This document shows, piece by piece, positions 40,772 to 48,518 of a stretch of 64,000 bases of DNA. The stretch's first letter is position 1, and every line of letters starts with the position of its first letter. The notes beneath the pieces are model-generated. The model ran no database searches. It saw only the letters and a list, made by a program, of their open reading frames with translations, and was not told where the DNA came from. Source of the stretch: RGIG5612 sp017511185 (GTDB lineage: Bacteria; Bacillota; Clostridia; Lachnospirales; Lachnospiraceae); contig JAFWLF010000006.1 of assembly GCA_017511185.1 (NCBI GenBank), forward strand, positions 1 through 64,000. The letters are read 5' to 3'. A program made the position numbers and the translations under genes.

Positions 40772-42277
40772 TTATTCTCCTGCATGAGAGATACCAAGGA
40801 TCTCTAACTCTTTTTCGTTCAGTCCGACCCCCCGAAGCATCAGGCGGTTGCCGCGCAGTGCCTCGATGGAGTTGATCCCCATGCCGCCCATGAGTTCCAT
40901 GATCTCATTTCTCCAGGCGGTAAGTAGATTGACCAGACGAGCGCTGCCCAGATCCGGATTCAAACGTTTCACCAGATCCGGTTCCTGAGTGGCGATGCCC
41001 CAGTTGCATTTACCTGTCTGGCAGGTCCGGCAGAGATGGCATCCTAATGCCAGCAGGGCAGCAGTTGCTATGTAGCAGGCATCTGCCCCCAGTGCGATCG
41101 CCTTGACAACGTCGGAAGCGCTGCGGATAGATCCGCCCGCCACCAGGGATACGTTGTTGCGGATCCCTTCGTCGCGCAGCCGCTGGTCAACAGCCGCTAA
41201 TGCCAGCTCGATTGGAATACCCACGTTATCCCGGATGCGGGTTGGTGCGGCGCCGGTGCCTCCACGGAACCCGTCAATTGCAATGATATCCGCGCCGCTC
41301 CGTGCGATACCGCTGGCAATAGCAGCGATGTTATGAACTGCGGCTACCTTTACAATGATCGGTTTGCGGTACTCCGTTGCTTCTTTCAAGGAGTAGACCA
41401 GCTGTCGCAGGTCCTCGATCGAATAAATATCATGATGAGGCGCCGGAGAAATAGCATCGGATCCTTCTGGGATCATACGTGTACGGGAAACATCACCCAC
41501 GATTTTTGCACCAGGTAAATGTCCGCCTATGCCGGGTTTTGCACCTTGTCCCATTTTGATCTCTATCGCGGCGCCAGCTTCCAGATAATCTTCATGAACG
41601 CCGAATCGTCCGCTTGCCACCTGTACGATGGTATTTGGACCATATTGATAGAAATCTTCGTGCAGACCGCCTTCGCCTGTGTTGTAGAGGATTCCAAATT
41701 CTGCCGCCGCTCTTGCCAGAGATGAATGCGCGTTGTAACTGAGCGAACCATAGCTCATGGCAGAGAACATGACCGGCATGTCCAGTGTGATCTGCGGCGG
41801 AAGATCGCAGATGATCTTTCCGCTTTCGTCCCGCCTGATCTTATCGATTTTCTTTCCCAGCGATACGCGGGTCTCCATCGGCTCCCTGAGCGGGTCAATG
41901 GAAGGGTTTGTGACCTGTGATGCGTTGATCAGGATTTTATCCCAGTACACCGGAAGCGGTTTCGGATTCCCCATGGAAGACAGGAGCACACCGCCACTCT
42001 GTGCCTGTTTGTAAATCTCACGGATCGTATCGTTCTGCCAGTTGGCGTTTTCGCGAAGCTGGCAGTTGCTTTTGACGATCTTCAATGCCCGGGTCGGACA
42101 GAGGGAAACGCACCTCTGGCAATTGACGCATTTGCTTTCGTCGCTCATCATCATGCCGTAGTCTTCCAGATATGAATGAACTTCATTGGCACACTGCCGT
42201 TCACAGACACGGCAGGTGATGCAGCGATTCTCATTCCGAACAACTTCAAATTCCGGATAAATAAAATCAATGCCCAT
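40772..42277 (-). CDS. gltB2: Glutamate synthase, FMN/Fe-S central subunit
   Basis: 501-aa catalytic subunit that makes glutamate from 2-oxoglutarate and ammonia. The N-terminus adds two ferredoxin motifs (CITCRVCERQCANEV at about 18-32 and CVNCQRCVSLCPTRALKI at about 47-64). The GltB domain 2 follows with FSAMSYGSLSYNAHSSLARA, QVASGRFGVHEDYL, EIKMGQGAKPGIGGHLPG and FRGGTGAAPTRIRDNVGIP. The 3Fe-4S site is CHLCRTCQTGKCNWGIATQ near 420. This is the compact archaeal-type glutamate synthase with glutaminase and GXGXG parts on other genes. It overlaps the stop of the glutaminase gene by one base. Confidence 0.95.
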   Translation of the reverse strand: MGIDFIYPEFEVVRNENRCITCRVCERQCANEVHSYLEDYGMMMSDESKCVNCQRCVSLCPTRALKIVKSNCQLRENANWQNDTIREIYKQAQSGGVLLSSMGNPKPLPVYWDKILINASQVTNPSIDPLREPMETRVSLGKKIDKIRRDESGKIICDLPPQITLDMPVMFSAMSYGSLSYNAHSSLARAAAEFGILYNTGEGGLHEDFYQYGPNTIVQVASGRFGVHEDYLEAGAAIEIKMGQGAKPGIGGHLPGAKIVGDVSRTRMIPEGSDAISPAPHHDIYSIEDLRQLVYSLKEATEYRKPIIVKVAAVHNIAAIASGIARSGADIIAIDGFRGGTGAAPTRIRDNVGIPIELALAAVDQRLRDEGIRNNVSLVAGGSIRSASDVVKAIALGADACYIATAALLALGCHLCRTCQTGKCNWGIATQEPDLVKRLNPDLGSARLVNLLTAWRNEIMELMGGMGINSIEALRGNRLMLRGVGLNEKELEILGISHAGE

Positions 42278-43371
42278 TAATAAGCACCTTCTTTCACTTG
42301 TACGATGACCGGTTCTCCGCCGGCCGGAGCCCAGATATTTTCCGCATCCGGTTCCATAGTCCGGATCGCAGCCTCTTCACTGGCAATATACACTCTGTCT
42401 TCCTTTTCGCCGACGACCATAGATCTTAGTTTCAGTCGGTCGTTCAGCGCCATCAGTCCGCCGGTAAAGCCGAGTACGATGGAAAACGGCCCGGTGACCA
42501 AAAGACTTGGGAATGCCGTTCGGAGGAACGCATGTCTCTTGCGGTCTTCTTCATCCGGCTCCTGCTCGATCGTGCTCCAGAACGGAGCAGCGATCACACT
42601 TGCCGCCTCGGAAAGTGAAAGTCCCTGACGCCGAACCAGGTAATCCATGATATAGGTAATCACCTCGGTATCGGTCTGTAGCGTACATTTGTATCCATAC
42701 ATTTCAATAAACCGGCGGTTGGCATCGTAAGAAGAGATCTCTCCGTTATGCACCACGGAATAATCCAGCAGGGTAAATGGATGCGCGCCGCCCCACCAGC
42801 CTGGCGTGTTTGTCGGATACCTTCCGTGTGCGGTCCATGAATACCCTTCGTATTCCTCCAGCTTGTAAAAGAGGCCGACGTCTTCCGGAAAACCCACGGC
42901 TTTAAACGCACCCATGTTCTTTCCGCTGGAAAAAACATAAGCCCCGTTCATCTCCGCATTGATTTTCATGACGACGCGTGCGACCAGTTCTTTTTCGTCC
43001 AGCTGCAGTTCAAACAGCATGGATTTTAAAGGGGCGACAAAGTACCGCCAGATGATCGGTTCGTCCGTGATCGCCGGGATCTTTCTTGTCGGAATGACTT
43101 CTGAATGCACGATCTCAAAGTACTCTTTTAAAAATGCTTCACAATCTTTTCGGACAGAGCGATCGTCAAAAAAGAGATGCAGGGCATAGAAATCCTTGTA
43201 TTCCGGATAGATTCCGTAACCTGCAAATCCGCCGCCCAAGCCATTGCTGCGGTCGTGCATCGGCCGCATGGCATTGGTGATCAGCTCGCCGGATATCCGA
43301 TCCCCGCTTTTTGAGATAACTGCTGCGATGGCACATCCGGAAGGGATGCGCACCTGACCTTCCTGTTTCAT
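42277..43371 (-). CDS. gltB1: Glutamate synthase, glutaminase (class II amidotransferase) subunit
   Basis: 364-aa glutaminase releasing ammonia from glutamine for the synthase. The N-terminal nucleophile Cys13 (SGCAIAAVISKSGD) would be exposed by removing a 12-residue propeptide, as in PurF-like enzymes. Further signatures are HDRSNGLGGGFAGYGIYP, AHGRYPTNTPGWWGGAHPF and VVHNGEISSYDANRRF. It is the first gene of an eight-gene minus-strand operon ending in nitR. The leader contains the promoter 43470-43498 and the hairpin/terminator 43399-43463. Confidence 0.93.
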   Translation of the reverse strand: MKQEGQVRIPSGCAIAAVISKSGDRISGELITNAMRPMHDRSNGLGGGFAGYGIYPEYKDFYALHLFFDDRSVRKDCEAFLKEYFEIVHSEVIPTRKIPAITDEPIIWRYFVAPLKSMLFELQLDEKELVARVVMKINAEMNGAYVFSSGKNMGAFKAVGFPEDVGLFYKLEEYEGYSWTAHGRYPTNTPGWWGGAHPFTLLDYSVVHNGEISSYDANRRFIEMYGYKCTLQTDTEVITYIMDYLVRRQGLSLSEAASVIAAPFWSTIEQEPDEEDRKRHAFLRTAFPSLLVTGPFSIVLGFTGGLMALNDRLKLRSMVVGEKEDRVYIASEEAAIRTMEPDAENIWAPAGGEPVIVQVKEGAY

Positions 43372-43398
43372 TTTTTTGATCCTTCTTTCTCAGGAAAT

Positions 43399-43456
43399 AA
43401 AAAAAGACGCCCATTTGATTCGAAGAGAATTCTCTTCCATTCAAATGAACGCCTTT
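43399..43456 (-). terminator. Leader terminator of the glutamate synthase-glnA-nitR operon
   Basis: On the minus strand a very long hairpin starts with AAAGGCGTTC (43456 downward), contains the 16-bp palindrome GAAGAGAATTCTCTTC (43422-43437) at its tip and closes with GGGCGTC followed by seven T (complement of 43399-43405). It would stop transcription about 28 bases before the start codon unless prevented. Confidence 0.88.
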
Positions 43457-43463
43457 GCTCATT
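43444..43463 (-). promoter_or_regulatory. ANTAR-type hairpin, leader C
   Basis: AATGAGC pairs with GTTCATT over seven base pairs (one G-U) around the six-base loop AAAGGC, which has A at position 1 and G at position 4, the hallmark of ANTAR sites. It sits at the predicted 5' end of the RNA and shares bases with the 5' arm of the terminator 43399-43456, so the two exclude each other. Confidence 0.7.
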
Positions 43464-43469
43464 AAAGTA

Positions 43470-43498
43470 AAATTACACCTGCCCGATTAAAATGTCAA
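43470..43498 (-). promoter_or_regulatory. Promoter of the glutamate synthase operon
   Basis: TTGACA (43493-43498) and TAATTT (43470-43475) are 17 bp apart; the six bases before the -10 are CAGGTG, as in the two sister leaders. Predicted start is near 43463. Confidence 0.85.
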
Positions 43499-43516
43499 CC
43501 GTTCCTATAAAATCCG

Positions 43517-43545
43517 TTGACAGTAAATAATTGCAGGTGTAAAGT
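43517..43545 (+). promoter_or_regulatory. Promoter of the PEP-synthase-like gene
   Basis: TTGACA (43517-43522), 17 bp, TAAAGT (43540-43545); CAGGTG lies immediately upstream of the -10. Predicted start is near 43552. It is divergent from the glutamate synthase promoter only about 20 bp away. Confidence 0.85.
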
Positions 43546-43553
43546 GCAGACAG

Positions 43554-43571
43554 AAAGGCAAAGACGTCTTT
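43554..43571 (+). promoter_or_regulatory. ANTAR-type hairpin, leader A
   Basis: AAAGGC (43554-43559) pairs with GTCTTT (43566-43571) over six base pairs (one G-U) around the loop AAAGAC (A1, G4). It overlaps the 5' arm of terminator 43558-43605, from which it must be mutually exclusive. Confidence 0.7.
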
Positions 43572-43605
43572 TCGCACATTACGTGCGGACGTCATTGCTT
43601 TTTTT
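43558..43605 (+). terminator. Leader terminator upstream of the PEP-synthase-like gene
   Basis: GCAAAGACGTC (43558-43568) pairs with GACGTCATTGC (43588-43598) with one A-A mismatch; an inner CGCAC/GTGCG stem caps it, and seven T follow (43599-43605). It ends 30 bases before the start codon. Confidence 0.88.
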
Positions 43606-43635
43606 AGTTTATGCATTTAGAACAGGAGGCGGACC

Positions 43636-46221
43636 ATGGCAGCGTTTGAAAAAGTTTTATCCGGAATTCCGGAAATGGATACCGCACTGGATCACATCCG
43701 GCTGGGAGATAATGTTGTTTTTCGGGTCTCAAACCTGGAAGAATTCCATCTGTTTGTTGACCCGTATGTGGAGCAGGCAAAAAAAGACAAAAGGAATCTG
43801 ATCTACTTCCGCTTTGCCAGTCATGAACCGTTAGTAGAGGACTGCCCGGAAGTCAAAACATATGTGATACCTCTGTCACATCAGTTTGAGACATTCACCG
43901 TGGAGATCCACAATATTATTGAAAAAGAAGGCAGGGACGCTTTTTATGTGTTTGACTGTCTCTCGGAACTGCAGACGGCGTGGGCAACAGATCTGATGAT
44001 GGGAAACTTTTTCCGTGTCACCTGCCCATTCCTGTTTATACTGGATACCGTGGCTTTTTTCCCGGTCCTTCGCGGAAAACATTCGATTGCAGCGATCAAT
44101 AAAATCAGCAATACCACACAGTTGTTTCTGGATGTTTACTCTGATCAGGAAACGGTGTATGTAAGGCCATCAAAAGTGTGGAACCGCAACAGTGAGACCA
44201 TGTTCCTGCCACATCTTTATAATCCAGAAACAAAAAGTTTCCGCCCTGTTTTGGACGGCGTTCATTCCAGCCGTTTTTATCAGGTTCTGCGCAAGTATCA
44301 GAGGCCAGGGGAAGAGCAGTACGTGGATTCCTGGGACCGCTTTTTCAATACGGCAAAAACGCTGCATGATGCAGGTGCCCCGATCGCCGAATACTGCAGT
44401 GAGATGTGTAATATTATGATGACCCGGGATGAGAAAATGCGGGGAATGGTGAAAACGCATTTTACCCCGGAGGATTATTTTTTGACCCGGAGCAATATGA
44501 TCGGAACCGGAATGATTGGAGGCAAGGCCTGCGGAATGCTGCTTGCCCGGGCAATCCTAAGAAATAATGCACCAGATATTGACGGAGTGCTAGAACCGCA
44601 CGATTCGTTCTTTATTGGCTCTGATATGTATTACACCTATATTGTGGACAACGATTTTTGGGACCTGAGGATCAGGCAGCGGACGGAGGAAGGCTTCTTT
44701 GCTCTGGCAGAAGAATTTGCAGAAAAACTTCTGACCGGAAGCTTTTCAGAGGAAATGCGGACGCATTTTCGGAATATTCTGGAATACTATGGACAGGATC
44801 CGTTTATTGTCCGCTCCAGCAGTATCCTGGAAGATGGTTTTGGCAATGCCTTTGCGGGCAAGTATGAATCTGTTTTCTGCGCAAACCGGGGCACGATCGA
44901 AGAACGTCTGGAAGAATTTGAAAACGCGATCAAGACGGTATACGCCAGCACGATGAGCATGTCTGCGCTGGATTACCGCAGACGCAGGGGATTGGACAAA
45001 AAAGATGAACAAATGGCTCTTCTGATCCAAAGGGTTTCCGGCTCCTATTATGGTTCTTATTATATGCCGTGCGCAGCTGGTGTTGGCTATTCTTACAGCC
45101 CGTATCAGTTTATGAAAAATACAGATCCGAAAGCGGGGATGCTTCGGCTGGTCATGGGATTGGGAACATCTGCAGTTGATCGTACGGAAGGATCTTATCC
45201 AAGGCTGGTCAGCCTGGACCGGCCGGAGGCGAGCGTCTATACCAGTGCAGCAGAAAAACACCAGTATTCACAGCGCAGAGTCGAAGTGGTAGATACGAAC
45301 GACCATGATCTGAAAAAACTGAATCTGCAGGAGATCAGTGCAAAAATGCCAAATTACCTGCTGCATGTTCTTACTGAAAGAGATAACGAAGCGGAATATC
45401 GTCTCCGGGAGCTGGGGCGGAGCGGAGAAGTCCGGTTTATTTCCTGTCAGGGTCTGGTGAAAAACCGGGAATTGATGGGTCAGATCCAGAAACTGATGCA
45501 GATTATCCAGCAGGAATATGGTCAGCCGGTGGACATAGAATATACGATGAATCTTTCGGAAGATGGGGAGTATACGATCAACTTACTGCAGTGCCGTCCG
45601 CTGCAGGTGTTTAAAGATACCGGAAAGGTTACGATCCCGGAAAATCTTTCGCAGGAGCAGATCGTGTTGGAGAGCAGAGGCGCTTCCATGGGATTGTCCA
45701 GGAGCATTGAACTGGATCTGATCCTTTATGTAGATCCGGTTGCATATTACAATCTTGCCTATGTGGACAAGCCGACGGTGGCACGGGTAATTGGAAATAT
45801 CAACTGGAAATATCGAAATCAGGGGAAACATATGATGTTAATGGTGCCCGGAAGAATAGGAACATCATCTCCGGAACTGGGAGTTCCGACATCCTTTTCG
45901 GATATCAGTGAGTTCGATGTGATCTGTGAGATGGAAGAAAAAGGGGCAGGCTATAATCCGGAGCTTTCCTATGGAAGCCATATTTTTCAGGATCTGGTAG
46001 AAGCGGAGATTTTGTACACGGCCATCTTTGCAAATGAGAAGACGGTGCAGTTTCATCCGGAAAAACTGCAGGCGGGGCAAAAACTTTCAATCGAGAATTA
46101 TGAAAACAAAGATTTCAATCATGTACTTTCGCTTTATGATGTCAGCGGCAAGGGATGCCGGCTGTATCATGATCTGCAGGGTGAGAAGTTGATCTTAACA
46201 GCTCCGTTGTGCAAAATTTAA
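43636..46221 (+). CDS. PEP/pyruvate-binding-domain protein without phosphohistidine domain
   Basis: 861-aa protein. Residues 1-~200 resemble a RecA/KaiC-like fold (IPEMDTALDHIRLGDNVVF, YVFDCLSELQTAW) but without a Walker A lysine loop. Residues about 290-660 match the ATP-grasp N-terminal domain of pyruvate phosphate dikinase/PEP synthase: GMIGGKACGMLLARAIL and the signature FIVRSSSILEDGFGNAFAG (about 390-408), then DIEYTMNL and LLQCRPLQ. The swivelling phosphohistidine domain and the PEP TIM barrel are missing, so it cannot be a complete PEP synthase. The last ~200 residues are unassigned. Its own ANTAR-type leader places it in the nitrogen regulon. Function unknown; AAGGAGG-like site AGGAGGCGG precedes ATG 43636. 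Confidence 0.8.
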   Translation: MAAFEKVLSGIPEMDTALDHIRLGDNVVFRVSNLEEFHLFVDPYVEQAKKDKRNLIYFRFASHEPLVEDCPEVKTYVIPLSHQFETFTVEIHNIIEKEGRDAFYVFDCLSELQTAWATDLMMGNFFRVTCPFLFILDTVAFFPVLRGKHSIAAINKISNTTQLFLDVYSDQETVYVRPSKVWNRNSETMFLPHLYNPETKSFRPVLDGVHSSRFYQVLRKYQRPGEEQYVDSWDRFFNTAKTLHDAGAPIAEYCSEMCNIMMTRDEKMRGMVKTHFTPEDYFLTRSNMIGTGMIGGKACGMLLARAILRNNAPDIDGVLEPHDSFFIGSDMYYTYIVDNDFWDLRIRQRTEEGFFALAEEFAEKLLTGSFSEEMRTHFRNILEYYGQDPFIVRSSSILEDGFGNAFAGKYESVFCANRGTIEERLEEFENAIKTVYASTMSMSALDYRRRRGLDKKDEQMALLIQRVSGSYYGSYYMPCAAGVGYSYSPYQFMKNTDPKAGMLRLVMGLGTSAVDRTEGSYPRLVSLDRPEASVYTSAAEKHQYSQRRVEVVDTNDHDLKKLNLQEISAKMPNYLLHVLTERDNEAEYRLRELGRSGEVRFISCQGLVKNRELMGQIQKLMQIIQQEYGQPVDIEYTMNLSEDGEYTINLLQCRPLQVFKDTGKVTIPENLSQEQIVLESRGASMGLSRSIELDLILYVDPVAYYNLAYVDKPTVARVIGNINWKYRNQGKHMMLMVPGRIGTSSPELGVPTSFSDISEFDVICEMEEKGAGYNPELSYGSHIFQDLVEAEILYTAIFANEKTVQFHPEKLQAGQKLSIENYENKDFNHVLSLYDVSGKGCRLYHDLQGEKLILTAPLCKI

Positions 46222-46280
46222 AAAACAGCATGGACTGAAATCGGATTTTTGTGAGAAATGCTTTTTTTGAAAATGAGCAG

Positions 46281-46308
46281 TTGACAAACGGTTTCACAGG
46301 TGTAAAAT
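46281..46308 (+). promoter_or_regulatory. Promoter of the glnN-amt-asnB unit
   Basis: TTGACA (46281-46286), 16 bp ending in CAGGTG, then TAAAAT (46303-46308). Predicted start near 46315. Third copy of the shared promoter design. Confidence 0.85.
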
Positions 46309-46317
46309 GCAATGCAT

Positions 46318-46335
46318 AAAGGCAAAGGCGTCTTT
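46318..46335 (+). promoter_or_regulatory. ANTAR-type hairpin, leader B
   Basis: AAAGGC (46318-46323) pairs with GTCTTT (46330-46335) around the loop AAAGGC (A1, G4), almost identical to leader A. It overlaps the 5' arm of terminator 46322-46368. Confidence 0.7.
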
Positions 46336-46368
46336 GAGTATTTTACTCGAAGGCGCCTTTGCTTTTTT
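46322..46368 (+). terminator. Leader terminator upstream of glnN
   Basis: GCAAAGGCG (46322-46330) pairs perfectly with CGCCTTTGC (46354-46362), the stem continues to an inner GAGTA/TACTC and a three-base loop, and six T follow (46363-46368). About 19 bp in total; very strong. Confidence 0.9.
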
Positions 46369-46396
46369 GTTTTTTATTTCGAAAGGAGAAGGAACA

Positions 46397-48493
46397 ATGA
46401 GTACAGTATCAGATATTTTTGGGAGCCTGGTTTTTGATGATCGCGTAATGCGGGCAACATTATCTGCTGACATTTACGCATCTTTACGCAAAACAATCGA
46501 TGAGGGAAGCGAGCTTGACAGCAGCGTCGCCAATGCTGTGGCTCAGGCAATGAAAGACTGGGCAGTCGAACACGGCGCAACCCATTTTACACATTGGTTC
46601 CAGCCACTGACAGGCATTACGGCAGAAAAGCACGATGGCTTTATCTCGCCGGCACCGGATGGCAGCGTGATCATGGAATTCTCCGGCAAGGAATTGATCA
46701 AAGGAGAACCGGACGCATCTTCTTTCCCGAACGGCGGTCTCAGGGCAACGTTTGAAGCCAGAGGTTATACGGCATGGGATCCTACGTCGTACGCATTTAT
46801 CAAAGGCAAAACGCTTTGTATTCCGACAGCATTCTGTTCTTATGGCGGTCACGCATTGGATAAAAAGACACCGCTTCTTCGTTCCATGGAAGTCCTCAGC
46901 CGGCAGGCACTCAGGATTCTTAAGCTGTTCGGAAATGATACAGCAAAAAGAGTGGTTTCTTCTGTGGGACCGGAGCAGGAGTATTTCCTGGTTACCAAAG
47001 AAATGTATGACAAAAGACCGGATCTGCGCTTTACCGGCCGAACCTTGTTTGGGGCTAAGCCTCCGAAAGGGCAGGAGCTGGATGATCATTACTTTGGCGT
47101 GATCAAGCCAAGCGTAGCGGCCTTTATGGAAGATTTGAATAAAGAACTCTGGAAACTCGGCATTCTGGCAAAGACAGAGCATAACGAGGTCGCACCTGCA
47201 CAGCATGAGCTGGCTCCTATCTATACAACAACCAATATTGCTACTGATCACAACCAGCTGACCATGGAAATAATGCAGAGAGTGGCAGCAGAACATGGAC
47301 TGGTCTGCCTGCTGCATGAAAAACCGTTTGCAGGCGTGAACGGAAGCGGCAAGCACAACAACTGGTCCATAGCAACAGATAAAGGGCAAAACCTTCTGAC
47401 ACCGGGCGAGACTCCGTATGAAAATGCACAGTTCCTGCTGTTCCTCTGCGCGGTGATCAAGGCAGTGGACGATTATCAGGATCTCTTAAGAATATCTGTT
47501 GCAACAGCAGGCAATGATCATCGTCTTGGGGCAAACGAGGCTCCGCCTGCCGTCATTTCCATGTTCCTGGGTGATGAACTTAACGCTGTATTGGAGGCCA
47601 TCGAAACAGATACGCCGTATGAAGGCATAGCCAAAACACAGATGAAGCTTGGAGTGGATGTGCTCCCGATCTTCAACAGGGATACGACAGATCGTAACCG
47701 CACATCACCGTTTGCTTTTACGGGTAATAAATTTGAATTCCGGATGCTTGGTTCTTCCAACAGCATTGCCTGCGCAAATATTATGCTGAACGCAGCAGTC
47801 GCTGAAAGTCTTCGCATCTATGCAGATCGTTTGGAGCAGGCTGAAGATTTTGAAAAGACACTGCATGAAATGATCAAAAAAACAATCAAAGATCACAAGC
47901 GCATCATCTTTAACGGAAACGGATATGATGATGCCTGGATCAGGGAAGCGACCGAAAAGAGAGGTCTCCTGAATTACCGTACAACGGCCGACTGCATGCC
48001 GCATCTCCTGGACAAAAAAAATGTGGATATGCTGACCTCTCTTGGGGTCTTCTCTGAAGATGAACTGAGATCCCGCAGGGACATCATGCTGGAGAACTAT
48101 TGCAAGAGTGTTGTGATCGAAGGCAATACCATGGTGGATATGGCAAGGACTTTGATCGCACCAGCTATCGAAGCCTATACAGCAGATATCGCAAAAGCGG
48201 CAGCAGCAAAGAAAGCAATCTCACCAACATTGAAATGCGAATATGAAACAAAACTGGTTGGAAAGCTTTCTGCATTGGTCAATGAGATTGCAGATAAGAC
48301 AGAAGAGCTTGATGCGGCTTTATTGAAAGTTCAGGAAGCAGAAGACATTGTGGAAGAGGGCTACCTGATCCGGGATCACCTGCTTCCGGTCATGAGTGAG
48401 TTAAGGGTTCCATGTGATAAAGCGGAACTGCTGACGGCAAAGAGCTACTGGCCGTTCCCGGCTTATGAAGATCTGCTCTTCGGAGTGAAGTAA
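46397..48493 (+). CDS. glnN: Glutamine synthetase type III
   Basis: Large-subunit glutamine synthetase, 698 aa from ATG 46397 (AAAGGAGAAGGAA upstream); an in-frame ATG at 46307 lies in the promoter and is rejected. GSIII signatures are plentiful: SDIFGSLVFDDRVM at the start, THWFQPLTG and EKHDGF, SVGPEQEYFLV, EHNEVAPAQHELAPIY, GSGKHNNWSIAT and GNDHRLGANEAPPAVIS, as in Bacteroides and Clostridia enzymes. The C-terminal ~150 residues are helical. It is followed after 25 bp by the ammonium transporter and is preceded by an ANTAR-type leader, so ammonia capture is switched as a unit. Confidence 0.96.
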   Translation: MSTVSDIFGSLVFDDRVMRATLSADIYASLRKTIDEGSELDSSVANAVAQAMKDWAVEHGATHFTHWFQPLTGITAEKHDGFISPAPDGSVIMEFSGKELIKGEPDASSFPNGGLRATFEARGYTAWDPTSYAFIKGKTLCIPTAFCSYGGHALDKKTPLLRSMEVLSRQALRILKLFGNDTAKRVVSSVGPEQEYFLVTKEMYDKRPDLRFTGRTLFGAKPPKGQELDDHYFGVIKPSVAAFMEDLNKELWKLGILAKTEHNEVAPAQHELAPIYTTTNIATDHNQLTMEIMQRVAAEHGLVCLLHEKPFAGVNGSGKHNNWSIATDKGQNLLTPGETPYENAQFLLFLCAVIKAVDDYQDLLRISVATAGNDHRLGANEAPPAVISMFLGDELNAVLEAIETDTPYEGIAKTQMKLGVDVLPIFNRDTTDRNRTSPFAFTGNKFEFRMLGSSNSIACANIMLNAAVAESLRIYADRLEQAEDFEKTLHEMIKKTIKDHKRIIFNGNGYDDAWIREATEKRGLLNYRTTADCMPHLLDKKNVDMLTSLGVFSEDELRSRRDIMLENYCKSVVIEGNTMVDMARTLIAPAIEAYTADIAKAAAAKKAISPTLKCEYETKLVGKLSALVNEIADKTEELDAALLKVQEAEDIVEEGYLIRDHLLPVMSELRVPCDKAELLTAKSYWPFPAYEDLLFGVK

Positions 48494-48518
48494 TTAATAA
48501 TAATCGGAGGAAGAAAAC

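Noticed and set aside
43523..43553. A second (upstream) ANTAR hairpin in leader A, and likewise in B and C
   Set aside because: I looked for another six-base loop with A1 and G4 upstream of the visible hairpin. Loops such as ACAGGT in leader B have mismatched stems and are not kept in A and C. The shared CAGGTG is better explained as part of the promoter.
46227..46262. Terminator after the PEP-synthase-like gene
   Set aside because: Only AGCAT/ATGCT (5 bp) with a large loop precedes a T run; too weak to list as a terminator, so some read-through into the glnN leader is possible.
46307..46396. Upstream ATG extending glnN by 30 residues
   Set aside because: The extra codons cover the -10 box, ANTAR hairpin and terminator; ATG 46397 has a proper ribosome site and the conserved GSIII start.
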